IMG/VR virus record: IMGVR_UViG_3300038429_000186 | Location: 1-30,149 of that record | Origin: a virus | Length of the DNA stretch: 30,149 bases | Reading direction: 5' to 3' (one strand) | Shown: positions 17,750 through 25,379 of the stretch, one piece after another | Layout: the number at the start of each line of letters is the position of its first letter | Numbering within the stretch: position 1 is the first letter of the stretch | Position numbers and translations under genes: made by a program | Notes under the pieces: generated by a model | What the model was told of the DNA's origin: nothing | Seen by the model: only the letters and a program-made list of their open reading frames with translations | The model's database searches: none

Positions 17750-18073
17750 GTGTATATCTTAAAATCCTATAACAATCCTCTGCCGAACAATTATGTTTAT
17801 GAACAGACTGAAGGCGTCCGTCACCGTTTCGGAGCAAACCCAATCATCGAAGAAGTCGTTAAGGCTGTCAGTTCATTTCGAATCGCCAACAATCTTCCCC
17901 GTTCCAGTCTGTGTGAGTGCCTCGAAGACGTTGACCGCTTTAACTGCGCCGTTCGACAAAATGACGAACGATTCTGCTGGAATTGCTCTGAACCTTTTGA
18001 TCGCGTCCACCAAAATCACCACTTCATTAAACAAAATTGTGCAGGCTGCGGAACGCCTGTAAAAACAGATTAA
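17750..18073 (+). CDS. Small conserved-type phage protein with C-terminal zinc ribbon
   Basis: A 107-residue protein with a GTG start at 17750; no ATG exists early in this frame. The N-terminal half (LPNNYVYEQ...FRIANNLPRSS) is helical and looks like a common phage small-protein motif. The C-terminal 35 residues contain CWNC and CAGC pairs about 22 residues apart, a probable four-cysteine zinc ribbon. It lies between terminase and the HNH gene, 5 bases before the latter's start. The function is unknown; its position suggests head or packaging-related or DNA-binding work. Confidence 0.7.
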   Translation: MYILKSYNNPLPNNYVYEQTEGVRHRFGANPIIEEVVKAVSSFRIANNLPRSSLCECLEDVDRFNCAVRQNDERFCWNCSEPFDRVHQNHHFIKQNCAGCGTPVKTD

Positions 18074-18078
18074 ATTTT

Positions 18079-18825
18079 ATGCCCCAGACCGCCGAATACT
18101 GGAAATTGTATAGGCAGCGAAACAAAGAGAAGATACGCGCACACAACAAAAACTACTATCTAAAAAACAAAGATCACGTTTTAAGCACGGGGAAGATTTG
18201 GCGTAACAATAACCGTGAAAAAATGGCGGAACTTAACAAGGCGTGGAAAGCGCGGCATCCAGAAAAGAAGAAGATTTGGTCGGAACGGTCAAAGATTTGG
18301 AGGAAAAAAAATCCCGAAAAGGTGAAGGCAACGAAGTTGAGGTATTATTATCGCCACAGAGAACGTGACCGAGAAAGACTTCGCCCCAAAAGACGAGCTT
18401 ACTACCAAAGGCCAGAAGTCAAAAAGAGAATTGCAGAGCAATCAAAAGCGTGGCATAAAAATAATCCAGAAAAAGTGCGAGAGAAATCGAAGCGTTGGGC
18501 TTTGAAAAACAGGCACAAGATACGCATTTATGCTGCCAGCGGAACTCAAAAACGTCGCGCTTTCAAACTCGGTAACACAATAAACCCTGTTGCGATAAAT
18601 AAATTTGTAAGGGGGATTCGAGCAACAAAACAAGTTGCCTGCTACTATTGTAAAAATAAAACCGCTGGCAAAACTGCTCACATAGACCATATTGTTCCAT
18701 TGAGCAAAGGCGGCGCACACAGTGTAACAAATCTTTGTGCGAGTTGCCCTAGTTGCAATCAACATAAACACGACAAGCTGATTCAGGATTGGATGAGGCT
18801 TGGGCAACAAGTATTGGCACTATGA
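18079..18825 (+). CDS. HNH endonuclease with repetitive basic N-terminal region
   Basis: A 248-residue protein from ATG 18079. Residues 1-165 are extremely basic and built from imperfect repeats of the type W-x(3-5)-NPEK-x-(K/R) (for example KAWKARHPEKKK, KIWRKKNPEKVK, KAWHKNNPEKVR), probably a DNA-contacting helical array. Residues 185-235 form a C-terminal HNH nuclease with CYYC, the HIDHIVPLSKGG core, N and CPSC zinc cysteines, ending QHKHDKL. It sits between the 17750 gene and portal, and its TGA overlaps the portal ATG. It is probably a free-standing homing endonuclease that invaded between terminase and portal; alternatively a packaging-associated HNH nuclease. The family is clear, the role inferred. 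Confidence 0.88.
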   Translation: MPQTAEYWKLYRQRNKEKIRAHNKNYYLKNKDHVLSTGKIWRNNNREKMAELNKAWKARHPEKKKIWSERSKIWRKKNPEKVKATKLRYYYRHRERDRERLRPKRRAYYQRPEVKKRIAEQSKAWHKNNPEKVREKSKRWALKNRHKIRIYAASGTQKRRAFKLGNTINPVAINKFVRGIRATKQVACYYCKNKTAGKTAHIDHIVPLSKGGAHSVTNLCASCPSCNQHKHDKLIQDWMRLGQQVLAL

Positions 18826-21080
18826 ATTTCAGCACGCCAGAAAAAGTTTTAGAAACGATTAGGAGCGGCGATGACGCCGAGTTGAAACGCGGTCGTAACA
18901 GAGTCCTTATCAACCGTGCTGCCAATAACGAACCTCTTTTAGATGAAGATGAGGCCAAGCGGGTCGGCATGGAAATAAATATCCGGTGGGGCGAGTTCAT
19001 GGGTGCGCTCTCCCATGCACGCCGACAATACATCACAAACTTCTGTTCACAAGACAATTATTTTACCGTGTCCGTCCCCAAAGCACCGGAAGAAGTGCGA
19101 TCTGATTGGGGCGATTTCATCACCGAATTCATCAATGACGTGATGAAGGAGGGCGAGCATGAATTGGAATACTTTGAAGTGCATCGCTCCAAATGGTCGG
19201 GGGTCGTCAGTCACGGCATAGGCCCTATAATGTGGGAGGACACTTACAACTGGCTTCCGCGATACGTTGCCATTGAGGACTTGCGAGTTCCCACCGACAC
19301 CGAACTTTCATTCCGCAACCTCACTTGGTTTGCCGTTCGCATACCCTACACGCCGGGCGAACTATCGCGTAAGGCGTTTTCCAAAGTCAAAAGCAAATTC
19401 AAGTGGAACAAGAAAGCTGTCTCGGCCATTTTGGAGAATGTCAAAGAGTGCAATACCACGATGGCCGAAAATAACTACGACTGGAACACCGTGCCGGAGA
19501 AGTTTGAGGAATTGCGGAAGCAAAATGCCGGTTACTGGTCTGGGGACGCCATGCCGACAATCAATCTTTGGCATTTTTACCACGAGGACGATGACGGTAG
19601 TTGGCATCTGAAGGTCGTCCCTGAAAACAACACGTCAGGTGTTACCGCCGAGGCTGATGACAAATTTATCTGTGAACATGAGGGAGCGATTGCACCAAGT
19701 TGGCGTCATATTTTGCACGTTCAGTTTGGTGACTTGAATAACAAAGCACCGTTTTTGTATCACTCCGTCCGCTCGCTCGGATTCGCCCTGTTTGAACCGT
19801 GTTACTGGACGGATTTTACCCGTAACCGGCTGCTCAAACACATACTCGACCAGTTCAACATTTTGCTTCGTATTGCCGACCCTGTTGATCGCGCACGCGC
19901 CCAGATTCAAGTGTTCCAAAATCTCGGCGTAATCAAGCCGGGAGTGTCCATTGTGCCCGCCGCCGAACGTCACCAGATTGATTCCGGTCTCGCTGAAATG
20001 GCATTGGCAATGGGCAAGCAATTACAGCAGGAAGCATCCACGGCCTACACCCAAAACATTGACACCGGCACGAAGAAAGAACAAACCGCATTCGAGACGG
20101 GCGTGAAAGTCCAGCAGACAAATGCCATGCTGTCAGGACTAATGTTGGTAGCGCGTATCTACGAGAAATCTGCCGCGAAAGAAATCTGTCGCCGGTTCTG
20201 TCTAAAAAAGTCCGATGACGAGGACGTGATGGCTTTCCAAAAGGCTTGCAAAAAGCAGGGCATAGCAGAGGAATGGATTGATGTAAAAAAGTGGCGCGTG
20301 GAAATCACACAGCCGCTCGGTGGTGGCAACCCCACAATGGCAATGGTGGAGGCGGAGAACGCAATGAAGTTACGTCCCATGCTCGACCCGTCCGCCCAGG
20401 CCGAGGCGTTGCACGACGCAGCAGTTCAAATGGTCGGTTCGCGTCGCGCAAAACGGTGGGTGCAAGCCAGCAAGAAAGTCATTTCCGATGCCTCCGCCGC
20501 TGCCGCCGCTAACTTCCCGCTGATGATGCTCGGTATGCCCCCGTCCATCCCCGAAGGATTGAACCCCATCGAACAGATTCAAAAGCTGCTCGAATTGGCT
20601 ACCCGTTACATCGTCAAAATTGAGTCCACGACCAAGATGGCAACACCGATGGAACTCATCGGCCTACAAAATGTATCCGCGTTCATCGGCAAACTGATTC
20701 AAGGAATGCAAGGTGACGTTGGTAACGAGCCGAAAATGAAGGAATTTGCGAAGGCATTGAGCCAAGTCAACAACGAAATCAAAAAGTTGCAGCAACACCT
20801 TCAAATGGAGGTGCAGAAAAAGCAGCAGCAAAATGGCAATGGCGAGTTGCAACAGCAAATGGCCGAAACAAAGGTCAAGCTGGCCGGGAAACAGGCTGAG
20901 ACACAACAGAAGTTGAAGTCCAAAGAGCTTGCCGACATCCAAAAGCGAAGGCACAAAGACACGTCATTCGTTGCCGATCAAAAACGGCAGAACGCAAAGG
21001 CCGTTGCGGAGATTTTGCGAGGTGGATTAAAAAACAGTCGCAGTGCTTATGCAAAACTTTCCAATGGATCGGATAAATGA
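18822..21080 (+). CDS. Portal protein (podovirus-like)
   Basis: A 752-residue protein, the dodecameric ring through which DNA enters and leaves the head. ATG 18822 is chosen because it overlaps the HNH stop as ATGA; ATG 18789, preceded by AGGA, would add 11 residues. The protein has a helical N-terminus (LDEDEAKRVGMEINIRWGEF), a middle with WEDTYNWLPRYVAIEDLRVP typical of podovirus portals, and the stem-like region FEPCYWTDFTRNRLLKHILD. A long Gln/Lys-rich coiled coil occupies the last 130 residues (ELQQQMAETKVKLAGKQAETQQ). Size, architecture and position after terminase support the call. Its stop overlaps the racemase start. Confidence 0.85.
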   Translation: MNFSTPEKVLETIRSGDDAELKRGRNRVLINRAANNEPLLDEDEAKRVGMEINIRWGEFMGALSHARRQYITNFCSQDNYFTVSVPKAPEEVRSDWGDFITEFINDVMKEGEHELEYFEVHRSKWSGVVSHGIGPIMWEDTYNWLPRYVAIEDLRVPTDTELSFRNLTWFAVRIPYTPGELSRKAFSKVKSKFKWNKKAVSAILENVKECNTTMAENNYDWNTVPEKFEELRKQNAGYWSGDAMPTINLWHFYHEDDDGSWHLKVVPENNTSGVTAEADDKFICEHEGAIAPSWRHILHVQFGDLNNKAPFLYHSVRSLGFALFEPCYWTDFTRNRLLKHILDQFNILLRIADPVDRARAQIQVFQNLGVIKPGVSIVPAAERHQIDSGLAEMALAMGKQLQQEASTAYTQNIDTGTKKEQTAFETGVKVQQTNAMLSGLMLVARIYEKSAAKEICRRFCLKKSDDEDVMAFQKACKKQGIAEEWIDVKKWRVEITQPLGGGNPTMAMVEAENAMKLRPMLDPSAQAEALHDAAVQMVGSRRAKRWVQASKKVISDASAAAAANFPLMMLGMPPSIPEGLNPIEQIQKLLELATRYIVKIESTTKMATPMELIGLQNVSAFIGKLIQGMQGDVGNEPKMKEFAKALSQVNNEIKKLQQHLQMEVQKKQQQNGNGELQQQMAETKVKLAGKQAETQQKLKSKELADIQKRRHKDTSFVADQKRQNAKAVAEILRGGLKNSRSAYAKLSNGSDK

Positions 21081-21757
21081 AAACACTGGGAATAATCTCC
21101 GGCATGGGAGCCTTCGCGGGACTCCGAATGGCCGATTATCTATTGCAGAAATCCAAGGATGACGGAGCCAAACTTGATTCTGACTTCCCAAGTTTCCTAC
21201 TTTATAACCTACCCGTCGTGGGTATGGACGAAAAGGGAATTATTGACCACTCTCATGTCAAGCGTCAACTGGTCGAAACTCTCATCAAGCTGGGAAAATG
21301 GAATTGCCATTACGCAGTGATCGCCTGCAACTCAGCTTATGCTTTCAAAGACCTCGCATCGTATTTCCCCGGCACACTGTTGAATATAATTGATGAGGCC
21401 TGTGATGCAGTTCCTAAGGGCGTCCAACGAGTTGGAATCATCTCGTCGGCATCAACTCGAAAATCCTGTCTCTATCAAGACGCCTTGGGAGATCGCGGCA
21501 TCAACTATGTGCTGACCAACGATGAGGAACAGTTCTTTCTGGATTTGGCCATCAAAGCCGTTATCTCTGGCACGCAGACAAAGGGTGATTTCCATGTAGT
21601 GCGTAACGTGCTTATCAACCTGAAACAGCGCGGCGCGCGGATGGTGATTGTAGGATGCACCGAGTTGCCTCTAGTCATTAACTCCAAGCACACAAAAATC
21701 CCATTGATAGATGCTGGCCAAGCCGTGATGAACAAGGCATTGAAATTACTCCGATGA
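21077..21757 (+). CDS. Aspartate/glutamate racemase family protein
   Basis: A 226-residue enzyme that would interconvert L- and D-amino acids (Asp or Glu type) by a two-cysteine, cofactor-free mechanism. The N-terminal GIISGMGAFAG corresponds to the family GMGP loop. The first catalytic cysteine is in VIACNSAYAF (C84; CNSA in place of the usual CNTA/S). The second is in VGCTELPLVI (C194). The length and the LLNIIDEA segment also fit the family. Both catalytic cysteines are intact, so it is likely active. It overlaps the portal stop and the ATP-grasp start as ATGA, so all three should be co-translated. It resembles the RacX/YgeA-like branch more than MurI, but substrate cannot be decided. Confidence 0.88.
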   Translation: MKTLGIISGMGAFAGLRMADYLLQKSKDDGAKLDSDFPSFLLYNLPVVGMDEKGIIDHSHVKRQLVETLIKLGKWNCHYAVIACNSAYAFKDLASYFPGTLLNIIDEACDAVPKGVQRVGIISSASTRKSCLYQDALGDRGINYVLTNDEEQFFLDLAIKAVISGTQTKGDFHVVRNVLINLKQRGARMVIVGCTELPLVINSKHTKIPLIDAGQAVMNKALKLLR

Positions 21758-23136
21758 ATAATTATATTTTTATCACAAGAGATTTTCACCCGCTGCCAAT
21801 CGCCGACAGATTGATGGATGATGGCAAGAGGGTTGTGGTGGGAATGGTTAAAGATGAAGAAAACCCAAAGACGCCAAAAGGAAAGAGCGAAAGCCGCCTT
21901 TCTCTCTATGATGGGATTTTTGAAAAGCAATCCGCCGACGATGTGATTGAGTGGATGGCCACCATTGAGAATAAAGATGAATGGTTCGTGATGTTTGATT
22001 ATGGAGATTTATGGGAGTATTCACAGAAAGCTCTGGACATGGGTTTTACGAAAGGCGTTTTCCCAACCGAGGAAGGATACACGCTTGAAAAAGACCGGCA
22101 GGCGGGCAAGGATTTTGCTAAAAAATACTATCCTGAATTGAAGGTTGCCGAGGTTTCTGAATTTCAAAAAGTCGAGGACGCACTGGCTTTTTTAGAGGAA
22201 AACCCAGACAAAATCTTTGTGCTTAAAAGTGAGGGAAGCAATGCGGAAACAGTCGTCCCAGATACTCCCGATCCGGAACTGGCTCGGAGGCAACTTTCGG
22301 GAGCATTAACCACTGAGGCCGCAGAATATGAGCGCGGAGGATTCACACTGGAGGAAAAAATAAAAAAGCCGGTCGAGTTGACTCCAGTGATGGTATTTTG
22401 GGACGGTGTCCCGCTTTTTAGTGTGGTCGAAATTGAAAACAAGCCATTAGGTTCTGGAAACATCGGACGACTTACCGGAGGTTGTCAGGATTTAACTATT
22501 CAAACCCGACTGGATTGCGAACTTAATAAGATTGCCTTTCCGCCAATTATCTACGAAATGGCAAAAAAACAGCCCGGTATCTCAATCTTTGATGCTGGAC
22601 TTCTTTTTGATGGGAATGATTTTTACTTCACGGAATTTTGTGCCAACCGTTGGGGATTTGATGGCATGTTCGCGGAAATTGCCATGTGCGGAGATAAAAA
22701 TGGAAGATTATCTGTTGTCAACCATTTTGACCTGATTGCGGAAGGTAAAAATCCTCTTAAATGGAAGTTCGGATCGGCAGTTCGCATGTTTCAAACTGAA
22801 CCCAACGGCAAAGAACCTGACATGTATGAGGGAGAATATACGATGGACTGGTTAAATGAAGTATCGGAACGACTTTTTTTCTACTGTATTAAAAAAATGG
22901 AGGGCGAATCCGAAGAAAAGAAAAGATTTGTCAGTGTGGGCTATGATAAAGATTTGGGATGTGCTACCGGAGCAGGAAACACCATTGATGACTGTGTGCG
23001 GAAAGTATATGATGCCATTGACGGATTTGTAATGACGGGAGTTTATTACCGCCCAAAATTCGATTTTCTTTCCCGCGCTTATTTTACATCAATTTTGAAC
23101 CGCTACGATTTCCTCATCAACTCCGACTTGCTATGA
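21754..23136 (+). CDS. ATP-grasp ligase, PurD/GARS-like
   Basis: A 460-residue enzyme of the ATP-grasp superfamily, which joins a carboxylate to an amine through an acyl-phosphate. Visible elements are K158 in IFVLKSEGSN (ATP-binding lysine), FTLEEKI and PVELTPVMVFWDG (about 197-218), the glycine-rich GSGNIGRLTGG (233-243), and the metal-binding ending IFDAGLLFDGNDFYFTEFCANRW (E294, N298, R299). The overall order resembles glycinamide ribonucleotide synthetase, but no other purine gene is nearby. Coupling to a racemase suggests a D-amino acid may be a substrate, as for the D-Asp ligase/racemase pairs of Gram-positive cell-wall synthesis. The superfamily is confident; the reaction is unknown. 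Confidence 0.82.
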   Translation: MNNYIFITRDFHPLPIADRLMDDGKRVVVGMVKDEENPKTPKGKSESRLSLYDGIFEKQSADDVIEWMATIENKDEWFVMFDYGDLWEYSQKALDMGFTKGVFPTEEGYTLEKDRQAGKDFAKKYYPELKVAEVSEFQKVEDALAFLEENPDKIFVLKSEGSNAETVVPDTPDPELARRQLSGALTTEAAEYERGGFTLEEKIKKPVELTPVMVFWDGVPLFSVVEIENKPLGSGNIGRLTGGCQDLTIQTRLDCELNKIAFPPIIYEMAKKQPGISIFDAGLLFDGNDFYFTEFCANRWGFDGMFAEIAMCGDKNGRLSVVNHFDLIAEGKNPLKWKFGSAVRMFQTEPNGKEPDMYEGEYTMDWLNEVSERLFFYCIKKMEGESEEKKRFVSVGYDKDLGCATGAGNTIDDCVRKVYDAIDGFVMTGVYYRPKFDFLSRAYFTSILNRYDFLINSDLL

Positions 23137-23555
23137 AAATTAAGATAGAAAGAACTGATGGCGCACCGAATGGATGGGTGACTGTCGGCACATGGCGATT
23201 CGATGCGCCGCACAATAAGGGTACATTACATTTGGTGGTGGCGAAACTTCCCAAATGGCAATATTCACTAGCGGTCATTGGCCATGAATTGATTGAATCC
23301 CTTTATTGCTGGCTGTTCGCCATCACGACCAAGGAGTGCGATGCCTTCGATCTTCGGTGTGAAAAAGAATTTCTGCTCGGCGCACGCGACCCGCATAGTG
23401 AGCCGGGATTCGACTCCGCAGCACCATATCGGATAGGTCATGTGATGGGTTCGTGGTGGGAGCGGATTGTGATTCACGGCACTTTGGCATCATGGAGAAA
23501 ATACGATGAAGAATGCAATCGTGTAATGGGAATATCAAATTCAATTAAAGAATGA
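23133..23555 (+). CDS. Conserved-type phage protein with HExxE motif
   Basis: A 140-residue protein starting on the stop of the ATP-grasp gene (ATGA). The central helix VIGHELIESLYCW contains H-E-L-I-E, a variant of the zinc-protease HExxH. It is followed by CDAFDLRCEKEF, then APYRIGHVMGSWWERI with another His and Glu. These histidines and acids could form a metal site. I recall a similar unnamed phage family with the pattern HELIEa...D.fD...PY..H...E. No peptidase activity is claimed. Its place in the racemase/ligase operon may be meaningful or only positional. Confidence 0.72.
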   Translation: MKIKIERTDGAPNGWVTVGTWRFDAPHNKGTLHLVVAKLPKWQYSLAVIGHELIESLYCWLFAITTKECDAFDLRCEKEFLLGARDPHSEPGFDSAAPYRIGHVMGSWWERIVIHGTLASWRKYDEECNRVMGISNSIKE

Positions 23556-23746
23556 GTGTTGAATACACAGCGCACAAATTGTCCGAAATACGCCAGAAAC
23601 AAATGGTGGATGACGCTGTTAAGGAAAATTGCAATCCCGATTCAGAAAAGGAATGTGAGCTGGTAGCGGATAAATTTCGCATTAAAGAAAATTTGAGAAA
23701 ATTGCGGATTCATCACACAGTAAGAGTCAGTAGTAAATTACCATGA
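23552..23746 (+). CDS. Small hypothetical protein
   Basis: A 64-residue protein beginning on the previous stop (ATGA at 23552-23555), the last member of the coupled chain. It is charged and helical (HKLSEIRQKQMVDDAV, ADKFRIKENLRKLR) with a basic C-terminus. No domain was recognised. Coupling and position argue that it is translated. Confidence 0.55.
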   Translation: MSVEYTAHKLSEIRQKQMVDDAVKENCNPDSEKECELVADKFRIKENLRKLRIHHTVRVSSKLP

Positions 23747-23752
23747 AATACA

Positions 23753-24145
23753 TCACGGCTTGAGTTGCCAACACGCCGGCTTGCCCTTCATTATCGCCTG
23801 CCTGATTTCCTCCCTTTGATACGCCCGAATGTGTTTGAACGGCACATGAATCTTCAAAGGGAGTGAACACCGACAAAGCTGGCAGGTATGCAGCAACGTC
23901 TCTCCCACAACCTCAAGTTTCATCCGTCTCTTTGCCGCCAGATGACGCCTGTAAGCATCACCAAAACTTTCCGTCATCACGTTCTTTACGTTGAACTTGC
24001 AATCCAGACATATATCCGCCCGCGCCTGAGAAACTTTCGTCGCAACGGGCTTTCCGCCGTCGCCAAGCCATTCCTTCATCGTCCGGCGAAAAATTTGGTA
24101 ATCGCGCCACAACCCTAAAAATGATTTCAAAAAAATCATTGACAT
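23753..24145 (-). CDS. Conserved-type phage zinc-binding protein
   Basis: A 130-residue protein from ATG 24145 or 24139 (a TTG at 24178 would extend it 11 codons). It is convergent with the plus operon (6-base gap) and divergent from the small-gene cluster. The first 20 residues are hydrophobic and aromatic. Then follow KEWLGDGGKPV, SQARADICLDCKFN and a second cysteine cluster CQLCRCSLPLKIHVPF, giving a likely zinc site. This arrangement matches, from memory, an unnamed phage family with 'QARAdiCl.C...' and 'C..C.C.l.LK...P'. The function is unknown. It is the only minus-strand gene between 14.8 and 27.6 kb. Confidence 0.75.
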   Translation of the reverse strand: MSMIFLKSFLGLWRDYQIFRRTMKEWLGDGGKPVATKVSQARADICLDCKFNVKNVMTESFGDAYRRHLAAKRRMKLEVVGETLLHTCQLCRCSLPLKIHVPFKHIRAYQREEIRQAIMKGKPACWQLKP

Positions 24146-24164
24146 TAAGAATGTGCGATATAAA
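24139..24164 (+). promoter_or_regulatory. Candidate promoter for the 24178 small-gene cluster
   Basis: A perfect TTGACA (24139-24144) is followed by TATAAA (24159-24164). The 14-base spacer is shorter than usual. A start near 24171 would leave only about 7 bases before the ATG at 24178, which has no Shine-Dalgarno, so the mRNA may be nearly leaderless. Confidence 0.4.
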
Positions 24165-24177
24165 TTGACTTCACGCA

Positions 24178-24435
24178 ATGAAAAAGACTCTTGATCAATT
24201 CGCTCACTTGGACGTGTCGCGCCAGCGCAAGTGGCAGCTTCGTAAAAAATCGCAGCACAAGTGCCTGATTTGCGGCAAGCCCGAAGTGATGAAGGGACTG
24301 TGCGAAAAACACTACAAACGGGCTTTGGATTATGAGCGCGAGCGGTTGGGGGTGAAAAAATTCTTTAAGAACACAAAGTTCAACCGCCTGAAAGTCCAAT
24401 GCCAGTCAAAAACGCCTGCGATTAAGAGGAAATAA
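24178..24435 (+). CDS. Small zinc-finger-like basic protein
   Basis: An 85-residue, strongly basic protein. The centre CLICGKPEVMKGLCEKHY is a CxxC...CxxH finger, followed by YERERLGVKKFFKNTKF and a Lys-rich tail, which suggests nucleic-acid binding. It is the first gene after the divergent region and is followed 1 base later by the next gene. It is probably an early regulatory or DNA-associated protein; the exact role is unknown. Confidence 0.72.
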   Translation: MKKTLDQFAHLDVSRQRKWQLRKKSQHKCLICGKPEVMKGLCEKHYKRALDYERERLGVKKFFKNTKFNRLKVQCQSKTPAIKRK

Positions 24436-24436
24436 A

Positions 24437-24754
24437 ATGTTCACCATCGGCCAAAAAGTCGTCTGCATTGATGACAAGTTCATTCAAGCAATCGCCAAAC
24501 TTTACACCGCACTTCCCGTAGAAGGCGTCACCTATGTCATTCGTGACTTGGTGATAGGCCAGCACCAGCCTGGCAGTCAAGGCGATGTCTGTGTTTTGCT
24601 CATTGGATTAGTCAACCCAAAGGCGAACAGTAAAGCTGCTTTGGAGCGCGGGTTCAGCGAGACACGGTTCAGACCTCTGGAAGAAATTCGAGCGAAGAAC
24701 AAAGAGTCAAGGCACGAACGCGCTCCCAAACCGCCGGAGCTTGTTGAGGCATGA
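24437..24754 (+). CDS. Small conserved-type phage protein
   Basis: A 105-residue protein with a strong AGAGGAA Shine-Dalgarno before ATG 24437. The N-terminus FTIGQKVVCIDDKF and the blocks YTALPVEGVTYVIRDLV and FSETRFRPLEEI match a frequent, uncharacterised phage small-protein pattern with an SH3-like beta character. The tail is charged and Pro-rich. It overlaps the next gene as ATGA. Confidence 0.78.
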   Translation: MFTIGQKVVCIDDKFIQAIAKLYTALPVEGVTYVIRDLVIGQHQPGSQGDVCVLLIGLVNPKANSKAALERGFSETRFRPLEEIRAKNKESRHERAPKPPELVEA

Positions 24755-24954
24755 CCGCACCAACCACTGACCGCCCCACCATCCTCCACGCCAACCGCGA
24801 AGATTTAGACGGCATTTTCGCAAGGCAAAAACATTCTTTGGATGACAATGGAGATTATTGGATTTGCTCTATGCAACGTGGTGAATCAAAAAAATGTCTC
24901 TGGATTTTTTCGCTCGATTGGGCGGAGTTGAAACAACCGAATCTTTTTTGTTGA
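24751..24954 (+). CDS. Small hypothetical protein
   Basis: A 67-residue protein starting on the stop of the previous gene (ATGA). It is acidic in the middle (NREDLDGIFARQKHSLDDNG) and ends WIFSLDWAELKQPNLFC. No family was recognised. Its TGA stop overlaps the -35 box of the downstream promoter. Translation is supported mainly by coupling. Confidence 0.55.
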   Translation: MTAPTTDRPTILHANREDLDGIFARQKHSLDDNGDYWICSMQRGESKKCLWIFSLDWAELKQPNLFC

Positions 24955-24978
24955 CGGATTTTGGGGATGTGGTATGTT
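24951..24978 (+). promoter_or_regulatory. Candidate promoter for the structured leader and primase operon
   Basis: TTGACG (24951-24956), a 16-base spacer and TATGTT (24973-24978). The predicted start (about 24985) falls on the first base or two of the leader stem. The -35 overlaps the preceding stop codon. Confidence 0.5.
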
Positions 24979-24983
24979 TGCGA

Positions 24984-25073
24984 TTGTGACATTCGCAAAA
25001 TCGAATTTGGACGCTGCTTTTCCGACCCTGCCGCGAGTGTCACAACTTACAATGGGAAAGATTTGCAGCGTCC
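24984..25073 (+). ncRNA. Structured leader with interleaved stems (candidate pseudoknot), upstream of the primase operon
   Basis: Stem A TTGTGACATTCGC (24984-24996) pairs with A' GCGAGTGTCACAA (25033-25045), 13 bp with one G-U. Stem B GGACGCTGC (25009-25017) pairs perfectly with B' GCAGCGTCC (25065-25073). The order A-B-A'-B' gives a pseudoknot with joining stretches of 12, 15 and 19 bases, or two competing hairpins. TTTTT follows B', so B:B' could act as a weak terminator. The ATG at 25083 lies 9 bases beyond B' and has no Shine-Dalgarno. No known riboswitch was recognised. Confidence 0.6.
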
Positions 25074-25082
25074 TTTTTACTT

Positions 25083-25379
25083 ATGAAAATCTTTGAATGT
25101 AATTTTGGAAAAGGCGTTATCTGCACCGTCCATATTGATGACCGCCCAACTGAAAACGGCACAATCACCATCCGCAACATGGAATGGTCGTCAAAACCCG
25201 GCAAGTGGATTATTCAACCTTACATCGCTTGGATGAATACGGTCAATCAATCGCTCGCTGATGAATGGAAACTTAAATTGATGCACGTTTTCTTGTCCAG
25301 TAAGAAAGGCCACCAAATATGGATTTACGAACCGGGTAAATCTCCCGAAAGAGTTTTCCTTCCGAAAGGAAAATTGTGA
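25083..25379 (+). CDS. Small hypothetical protein ahead of the primase
   Basis: A 98-residue protein, mixed alpha/beta. The N-terminus MKIFECNFGKGVICTVHIDD looks like beta strands. The middle has WIIQPYIAWMNTVNQSLADEW, and the end HQIWIYEPGKSPERVFLPKG. No family was recognised. It starts just after the structured leader and ends in a GTGA overlap with the primase-helicase, so the two are probably co-regulated. Confidence 0.7.
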   Translation: MKIFECNFGKGVICTVHIDDRPTENGTITIRNMEWSSKPGKWIIQPYIAWMNTVNQSLADEWKLKLMHVFLSSKKGHQIWIYEPGKSPERVFLPKGKL

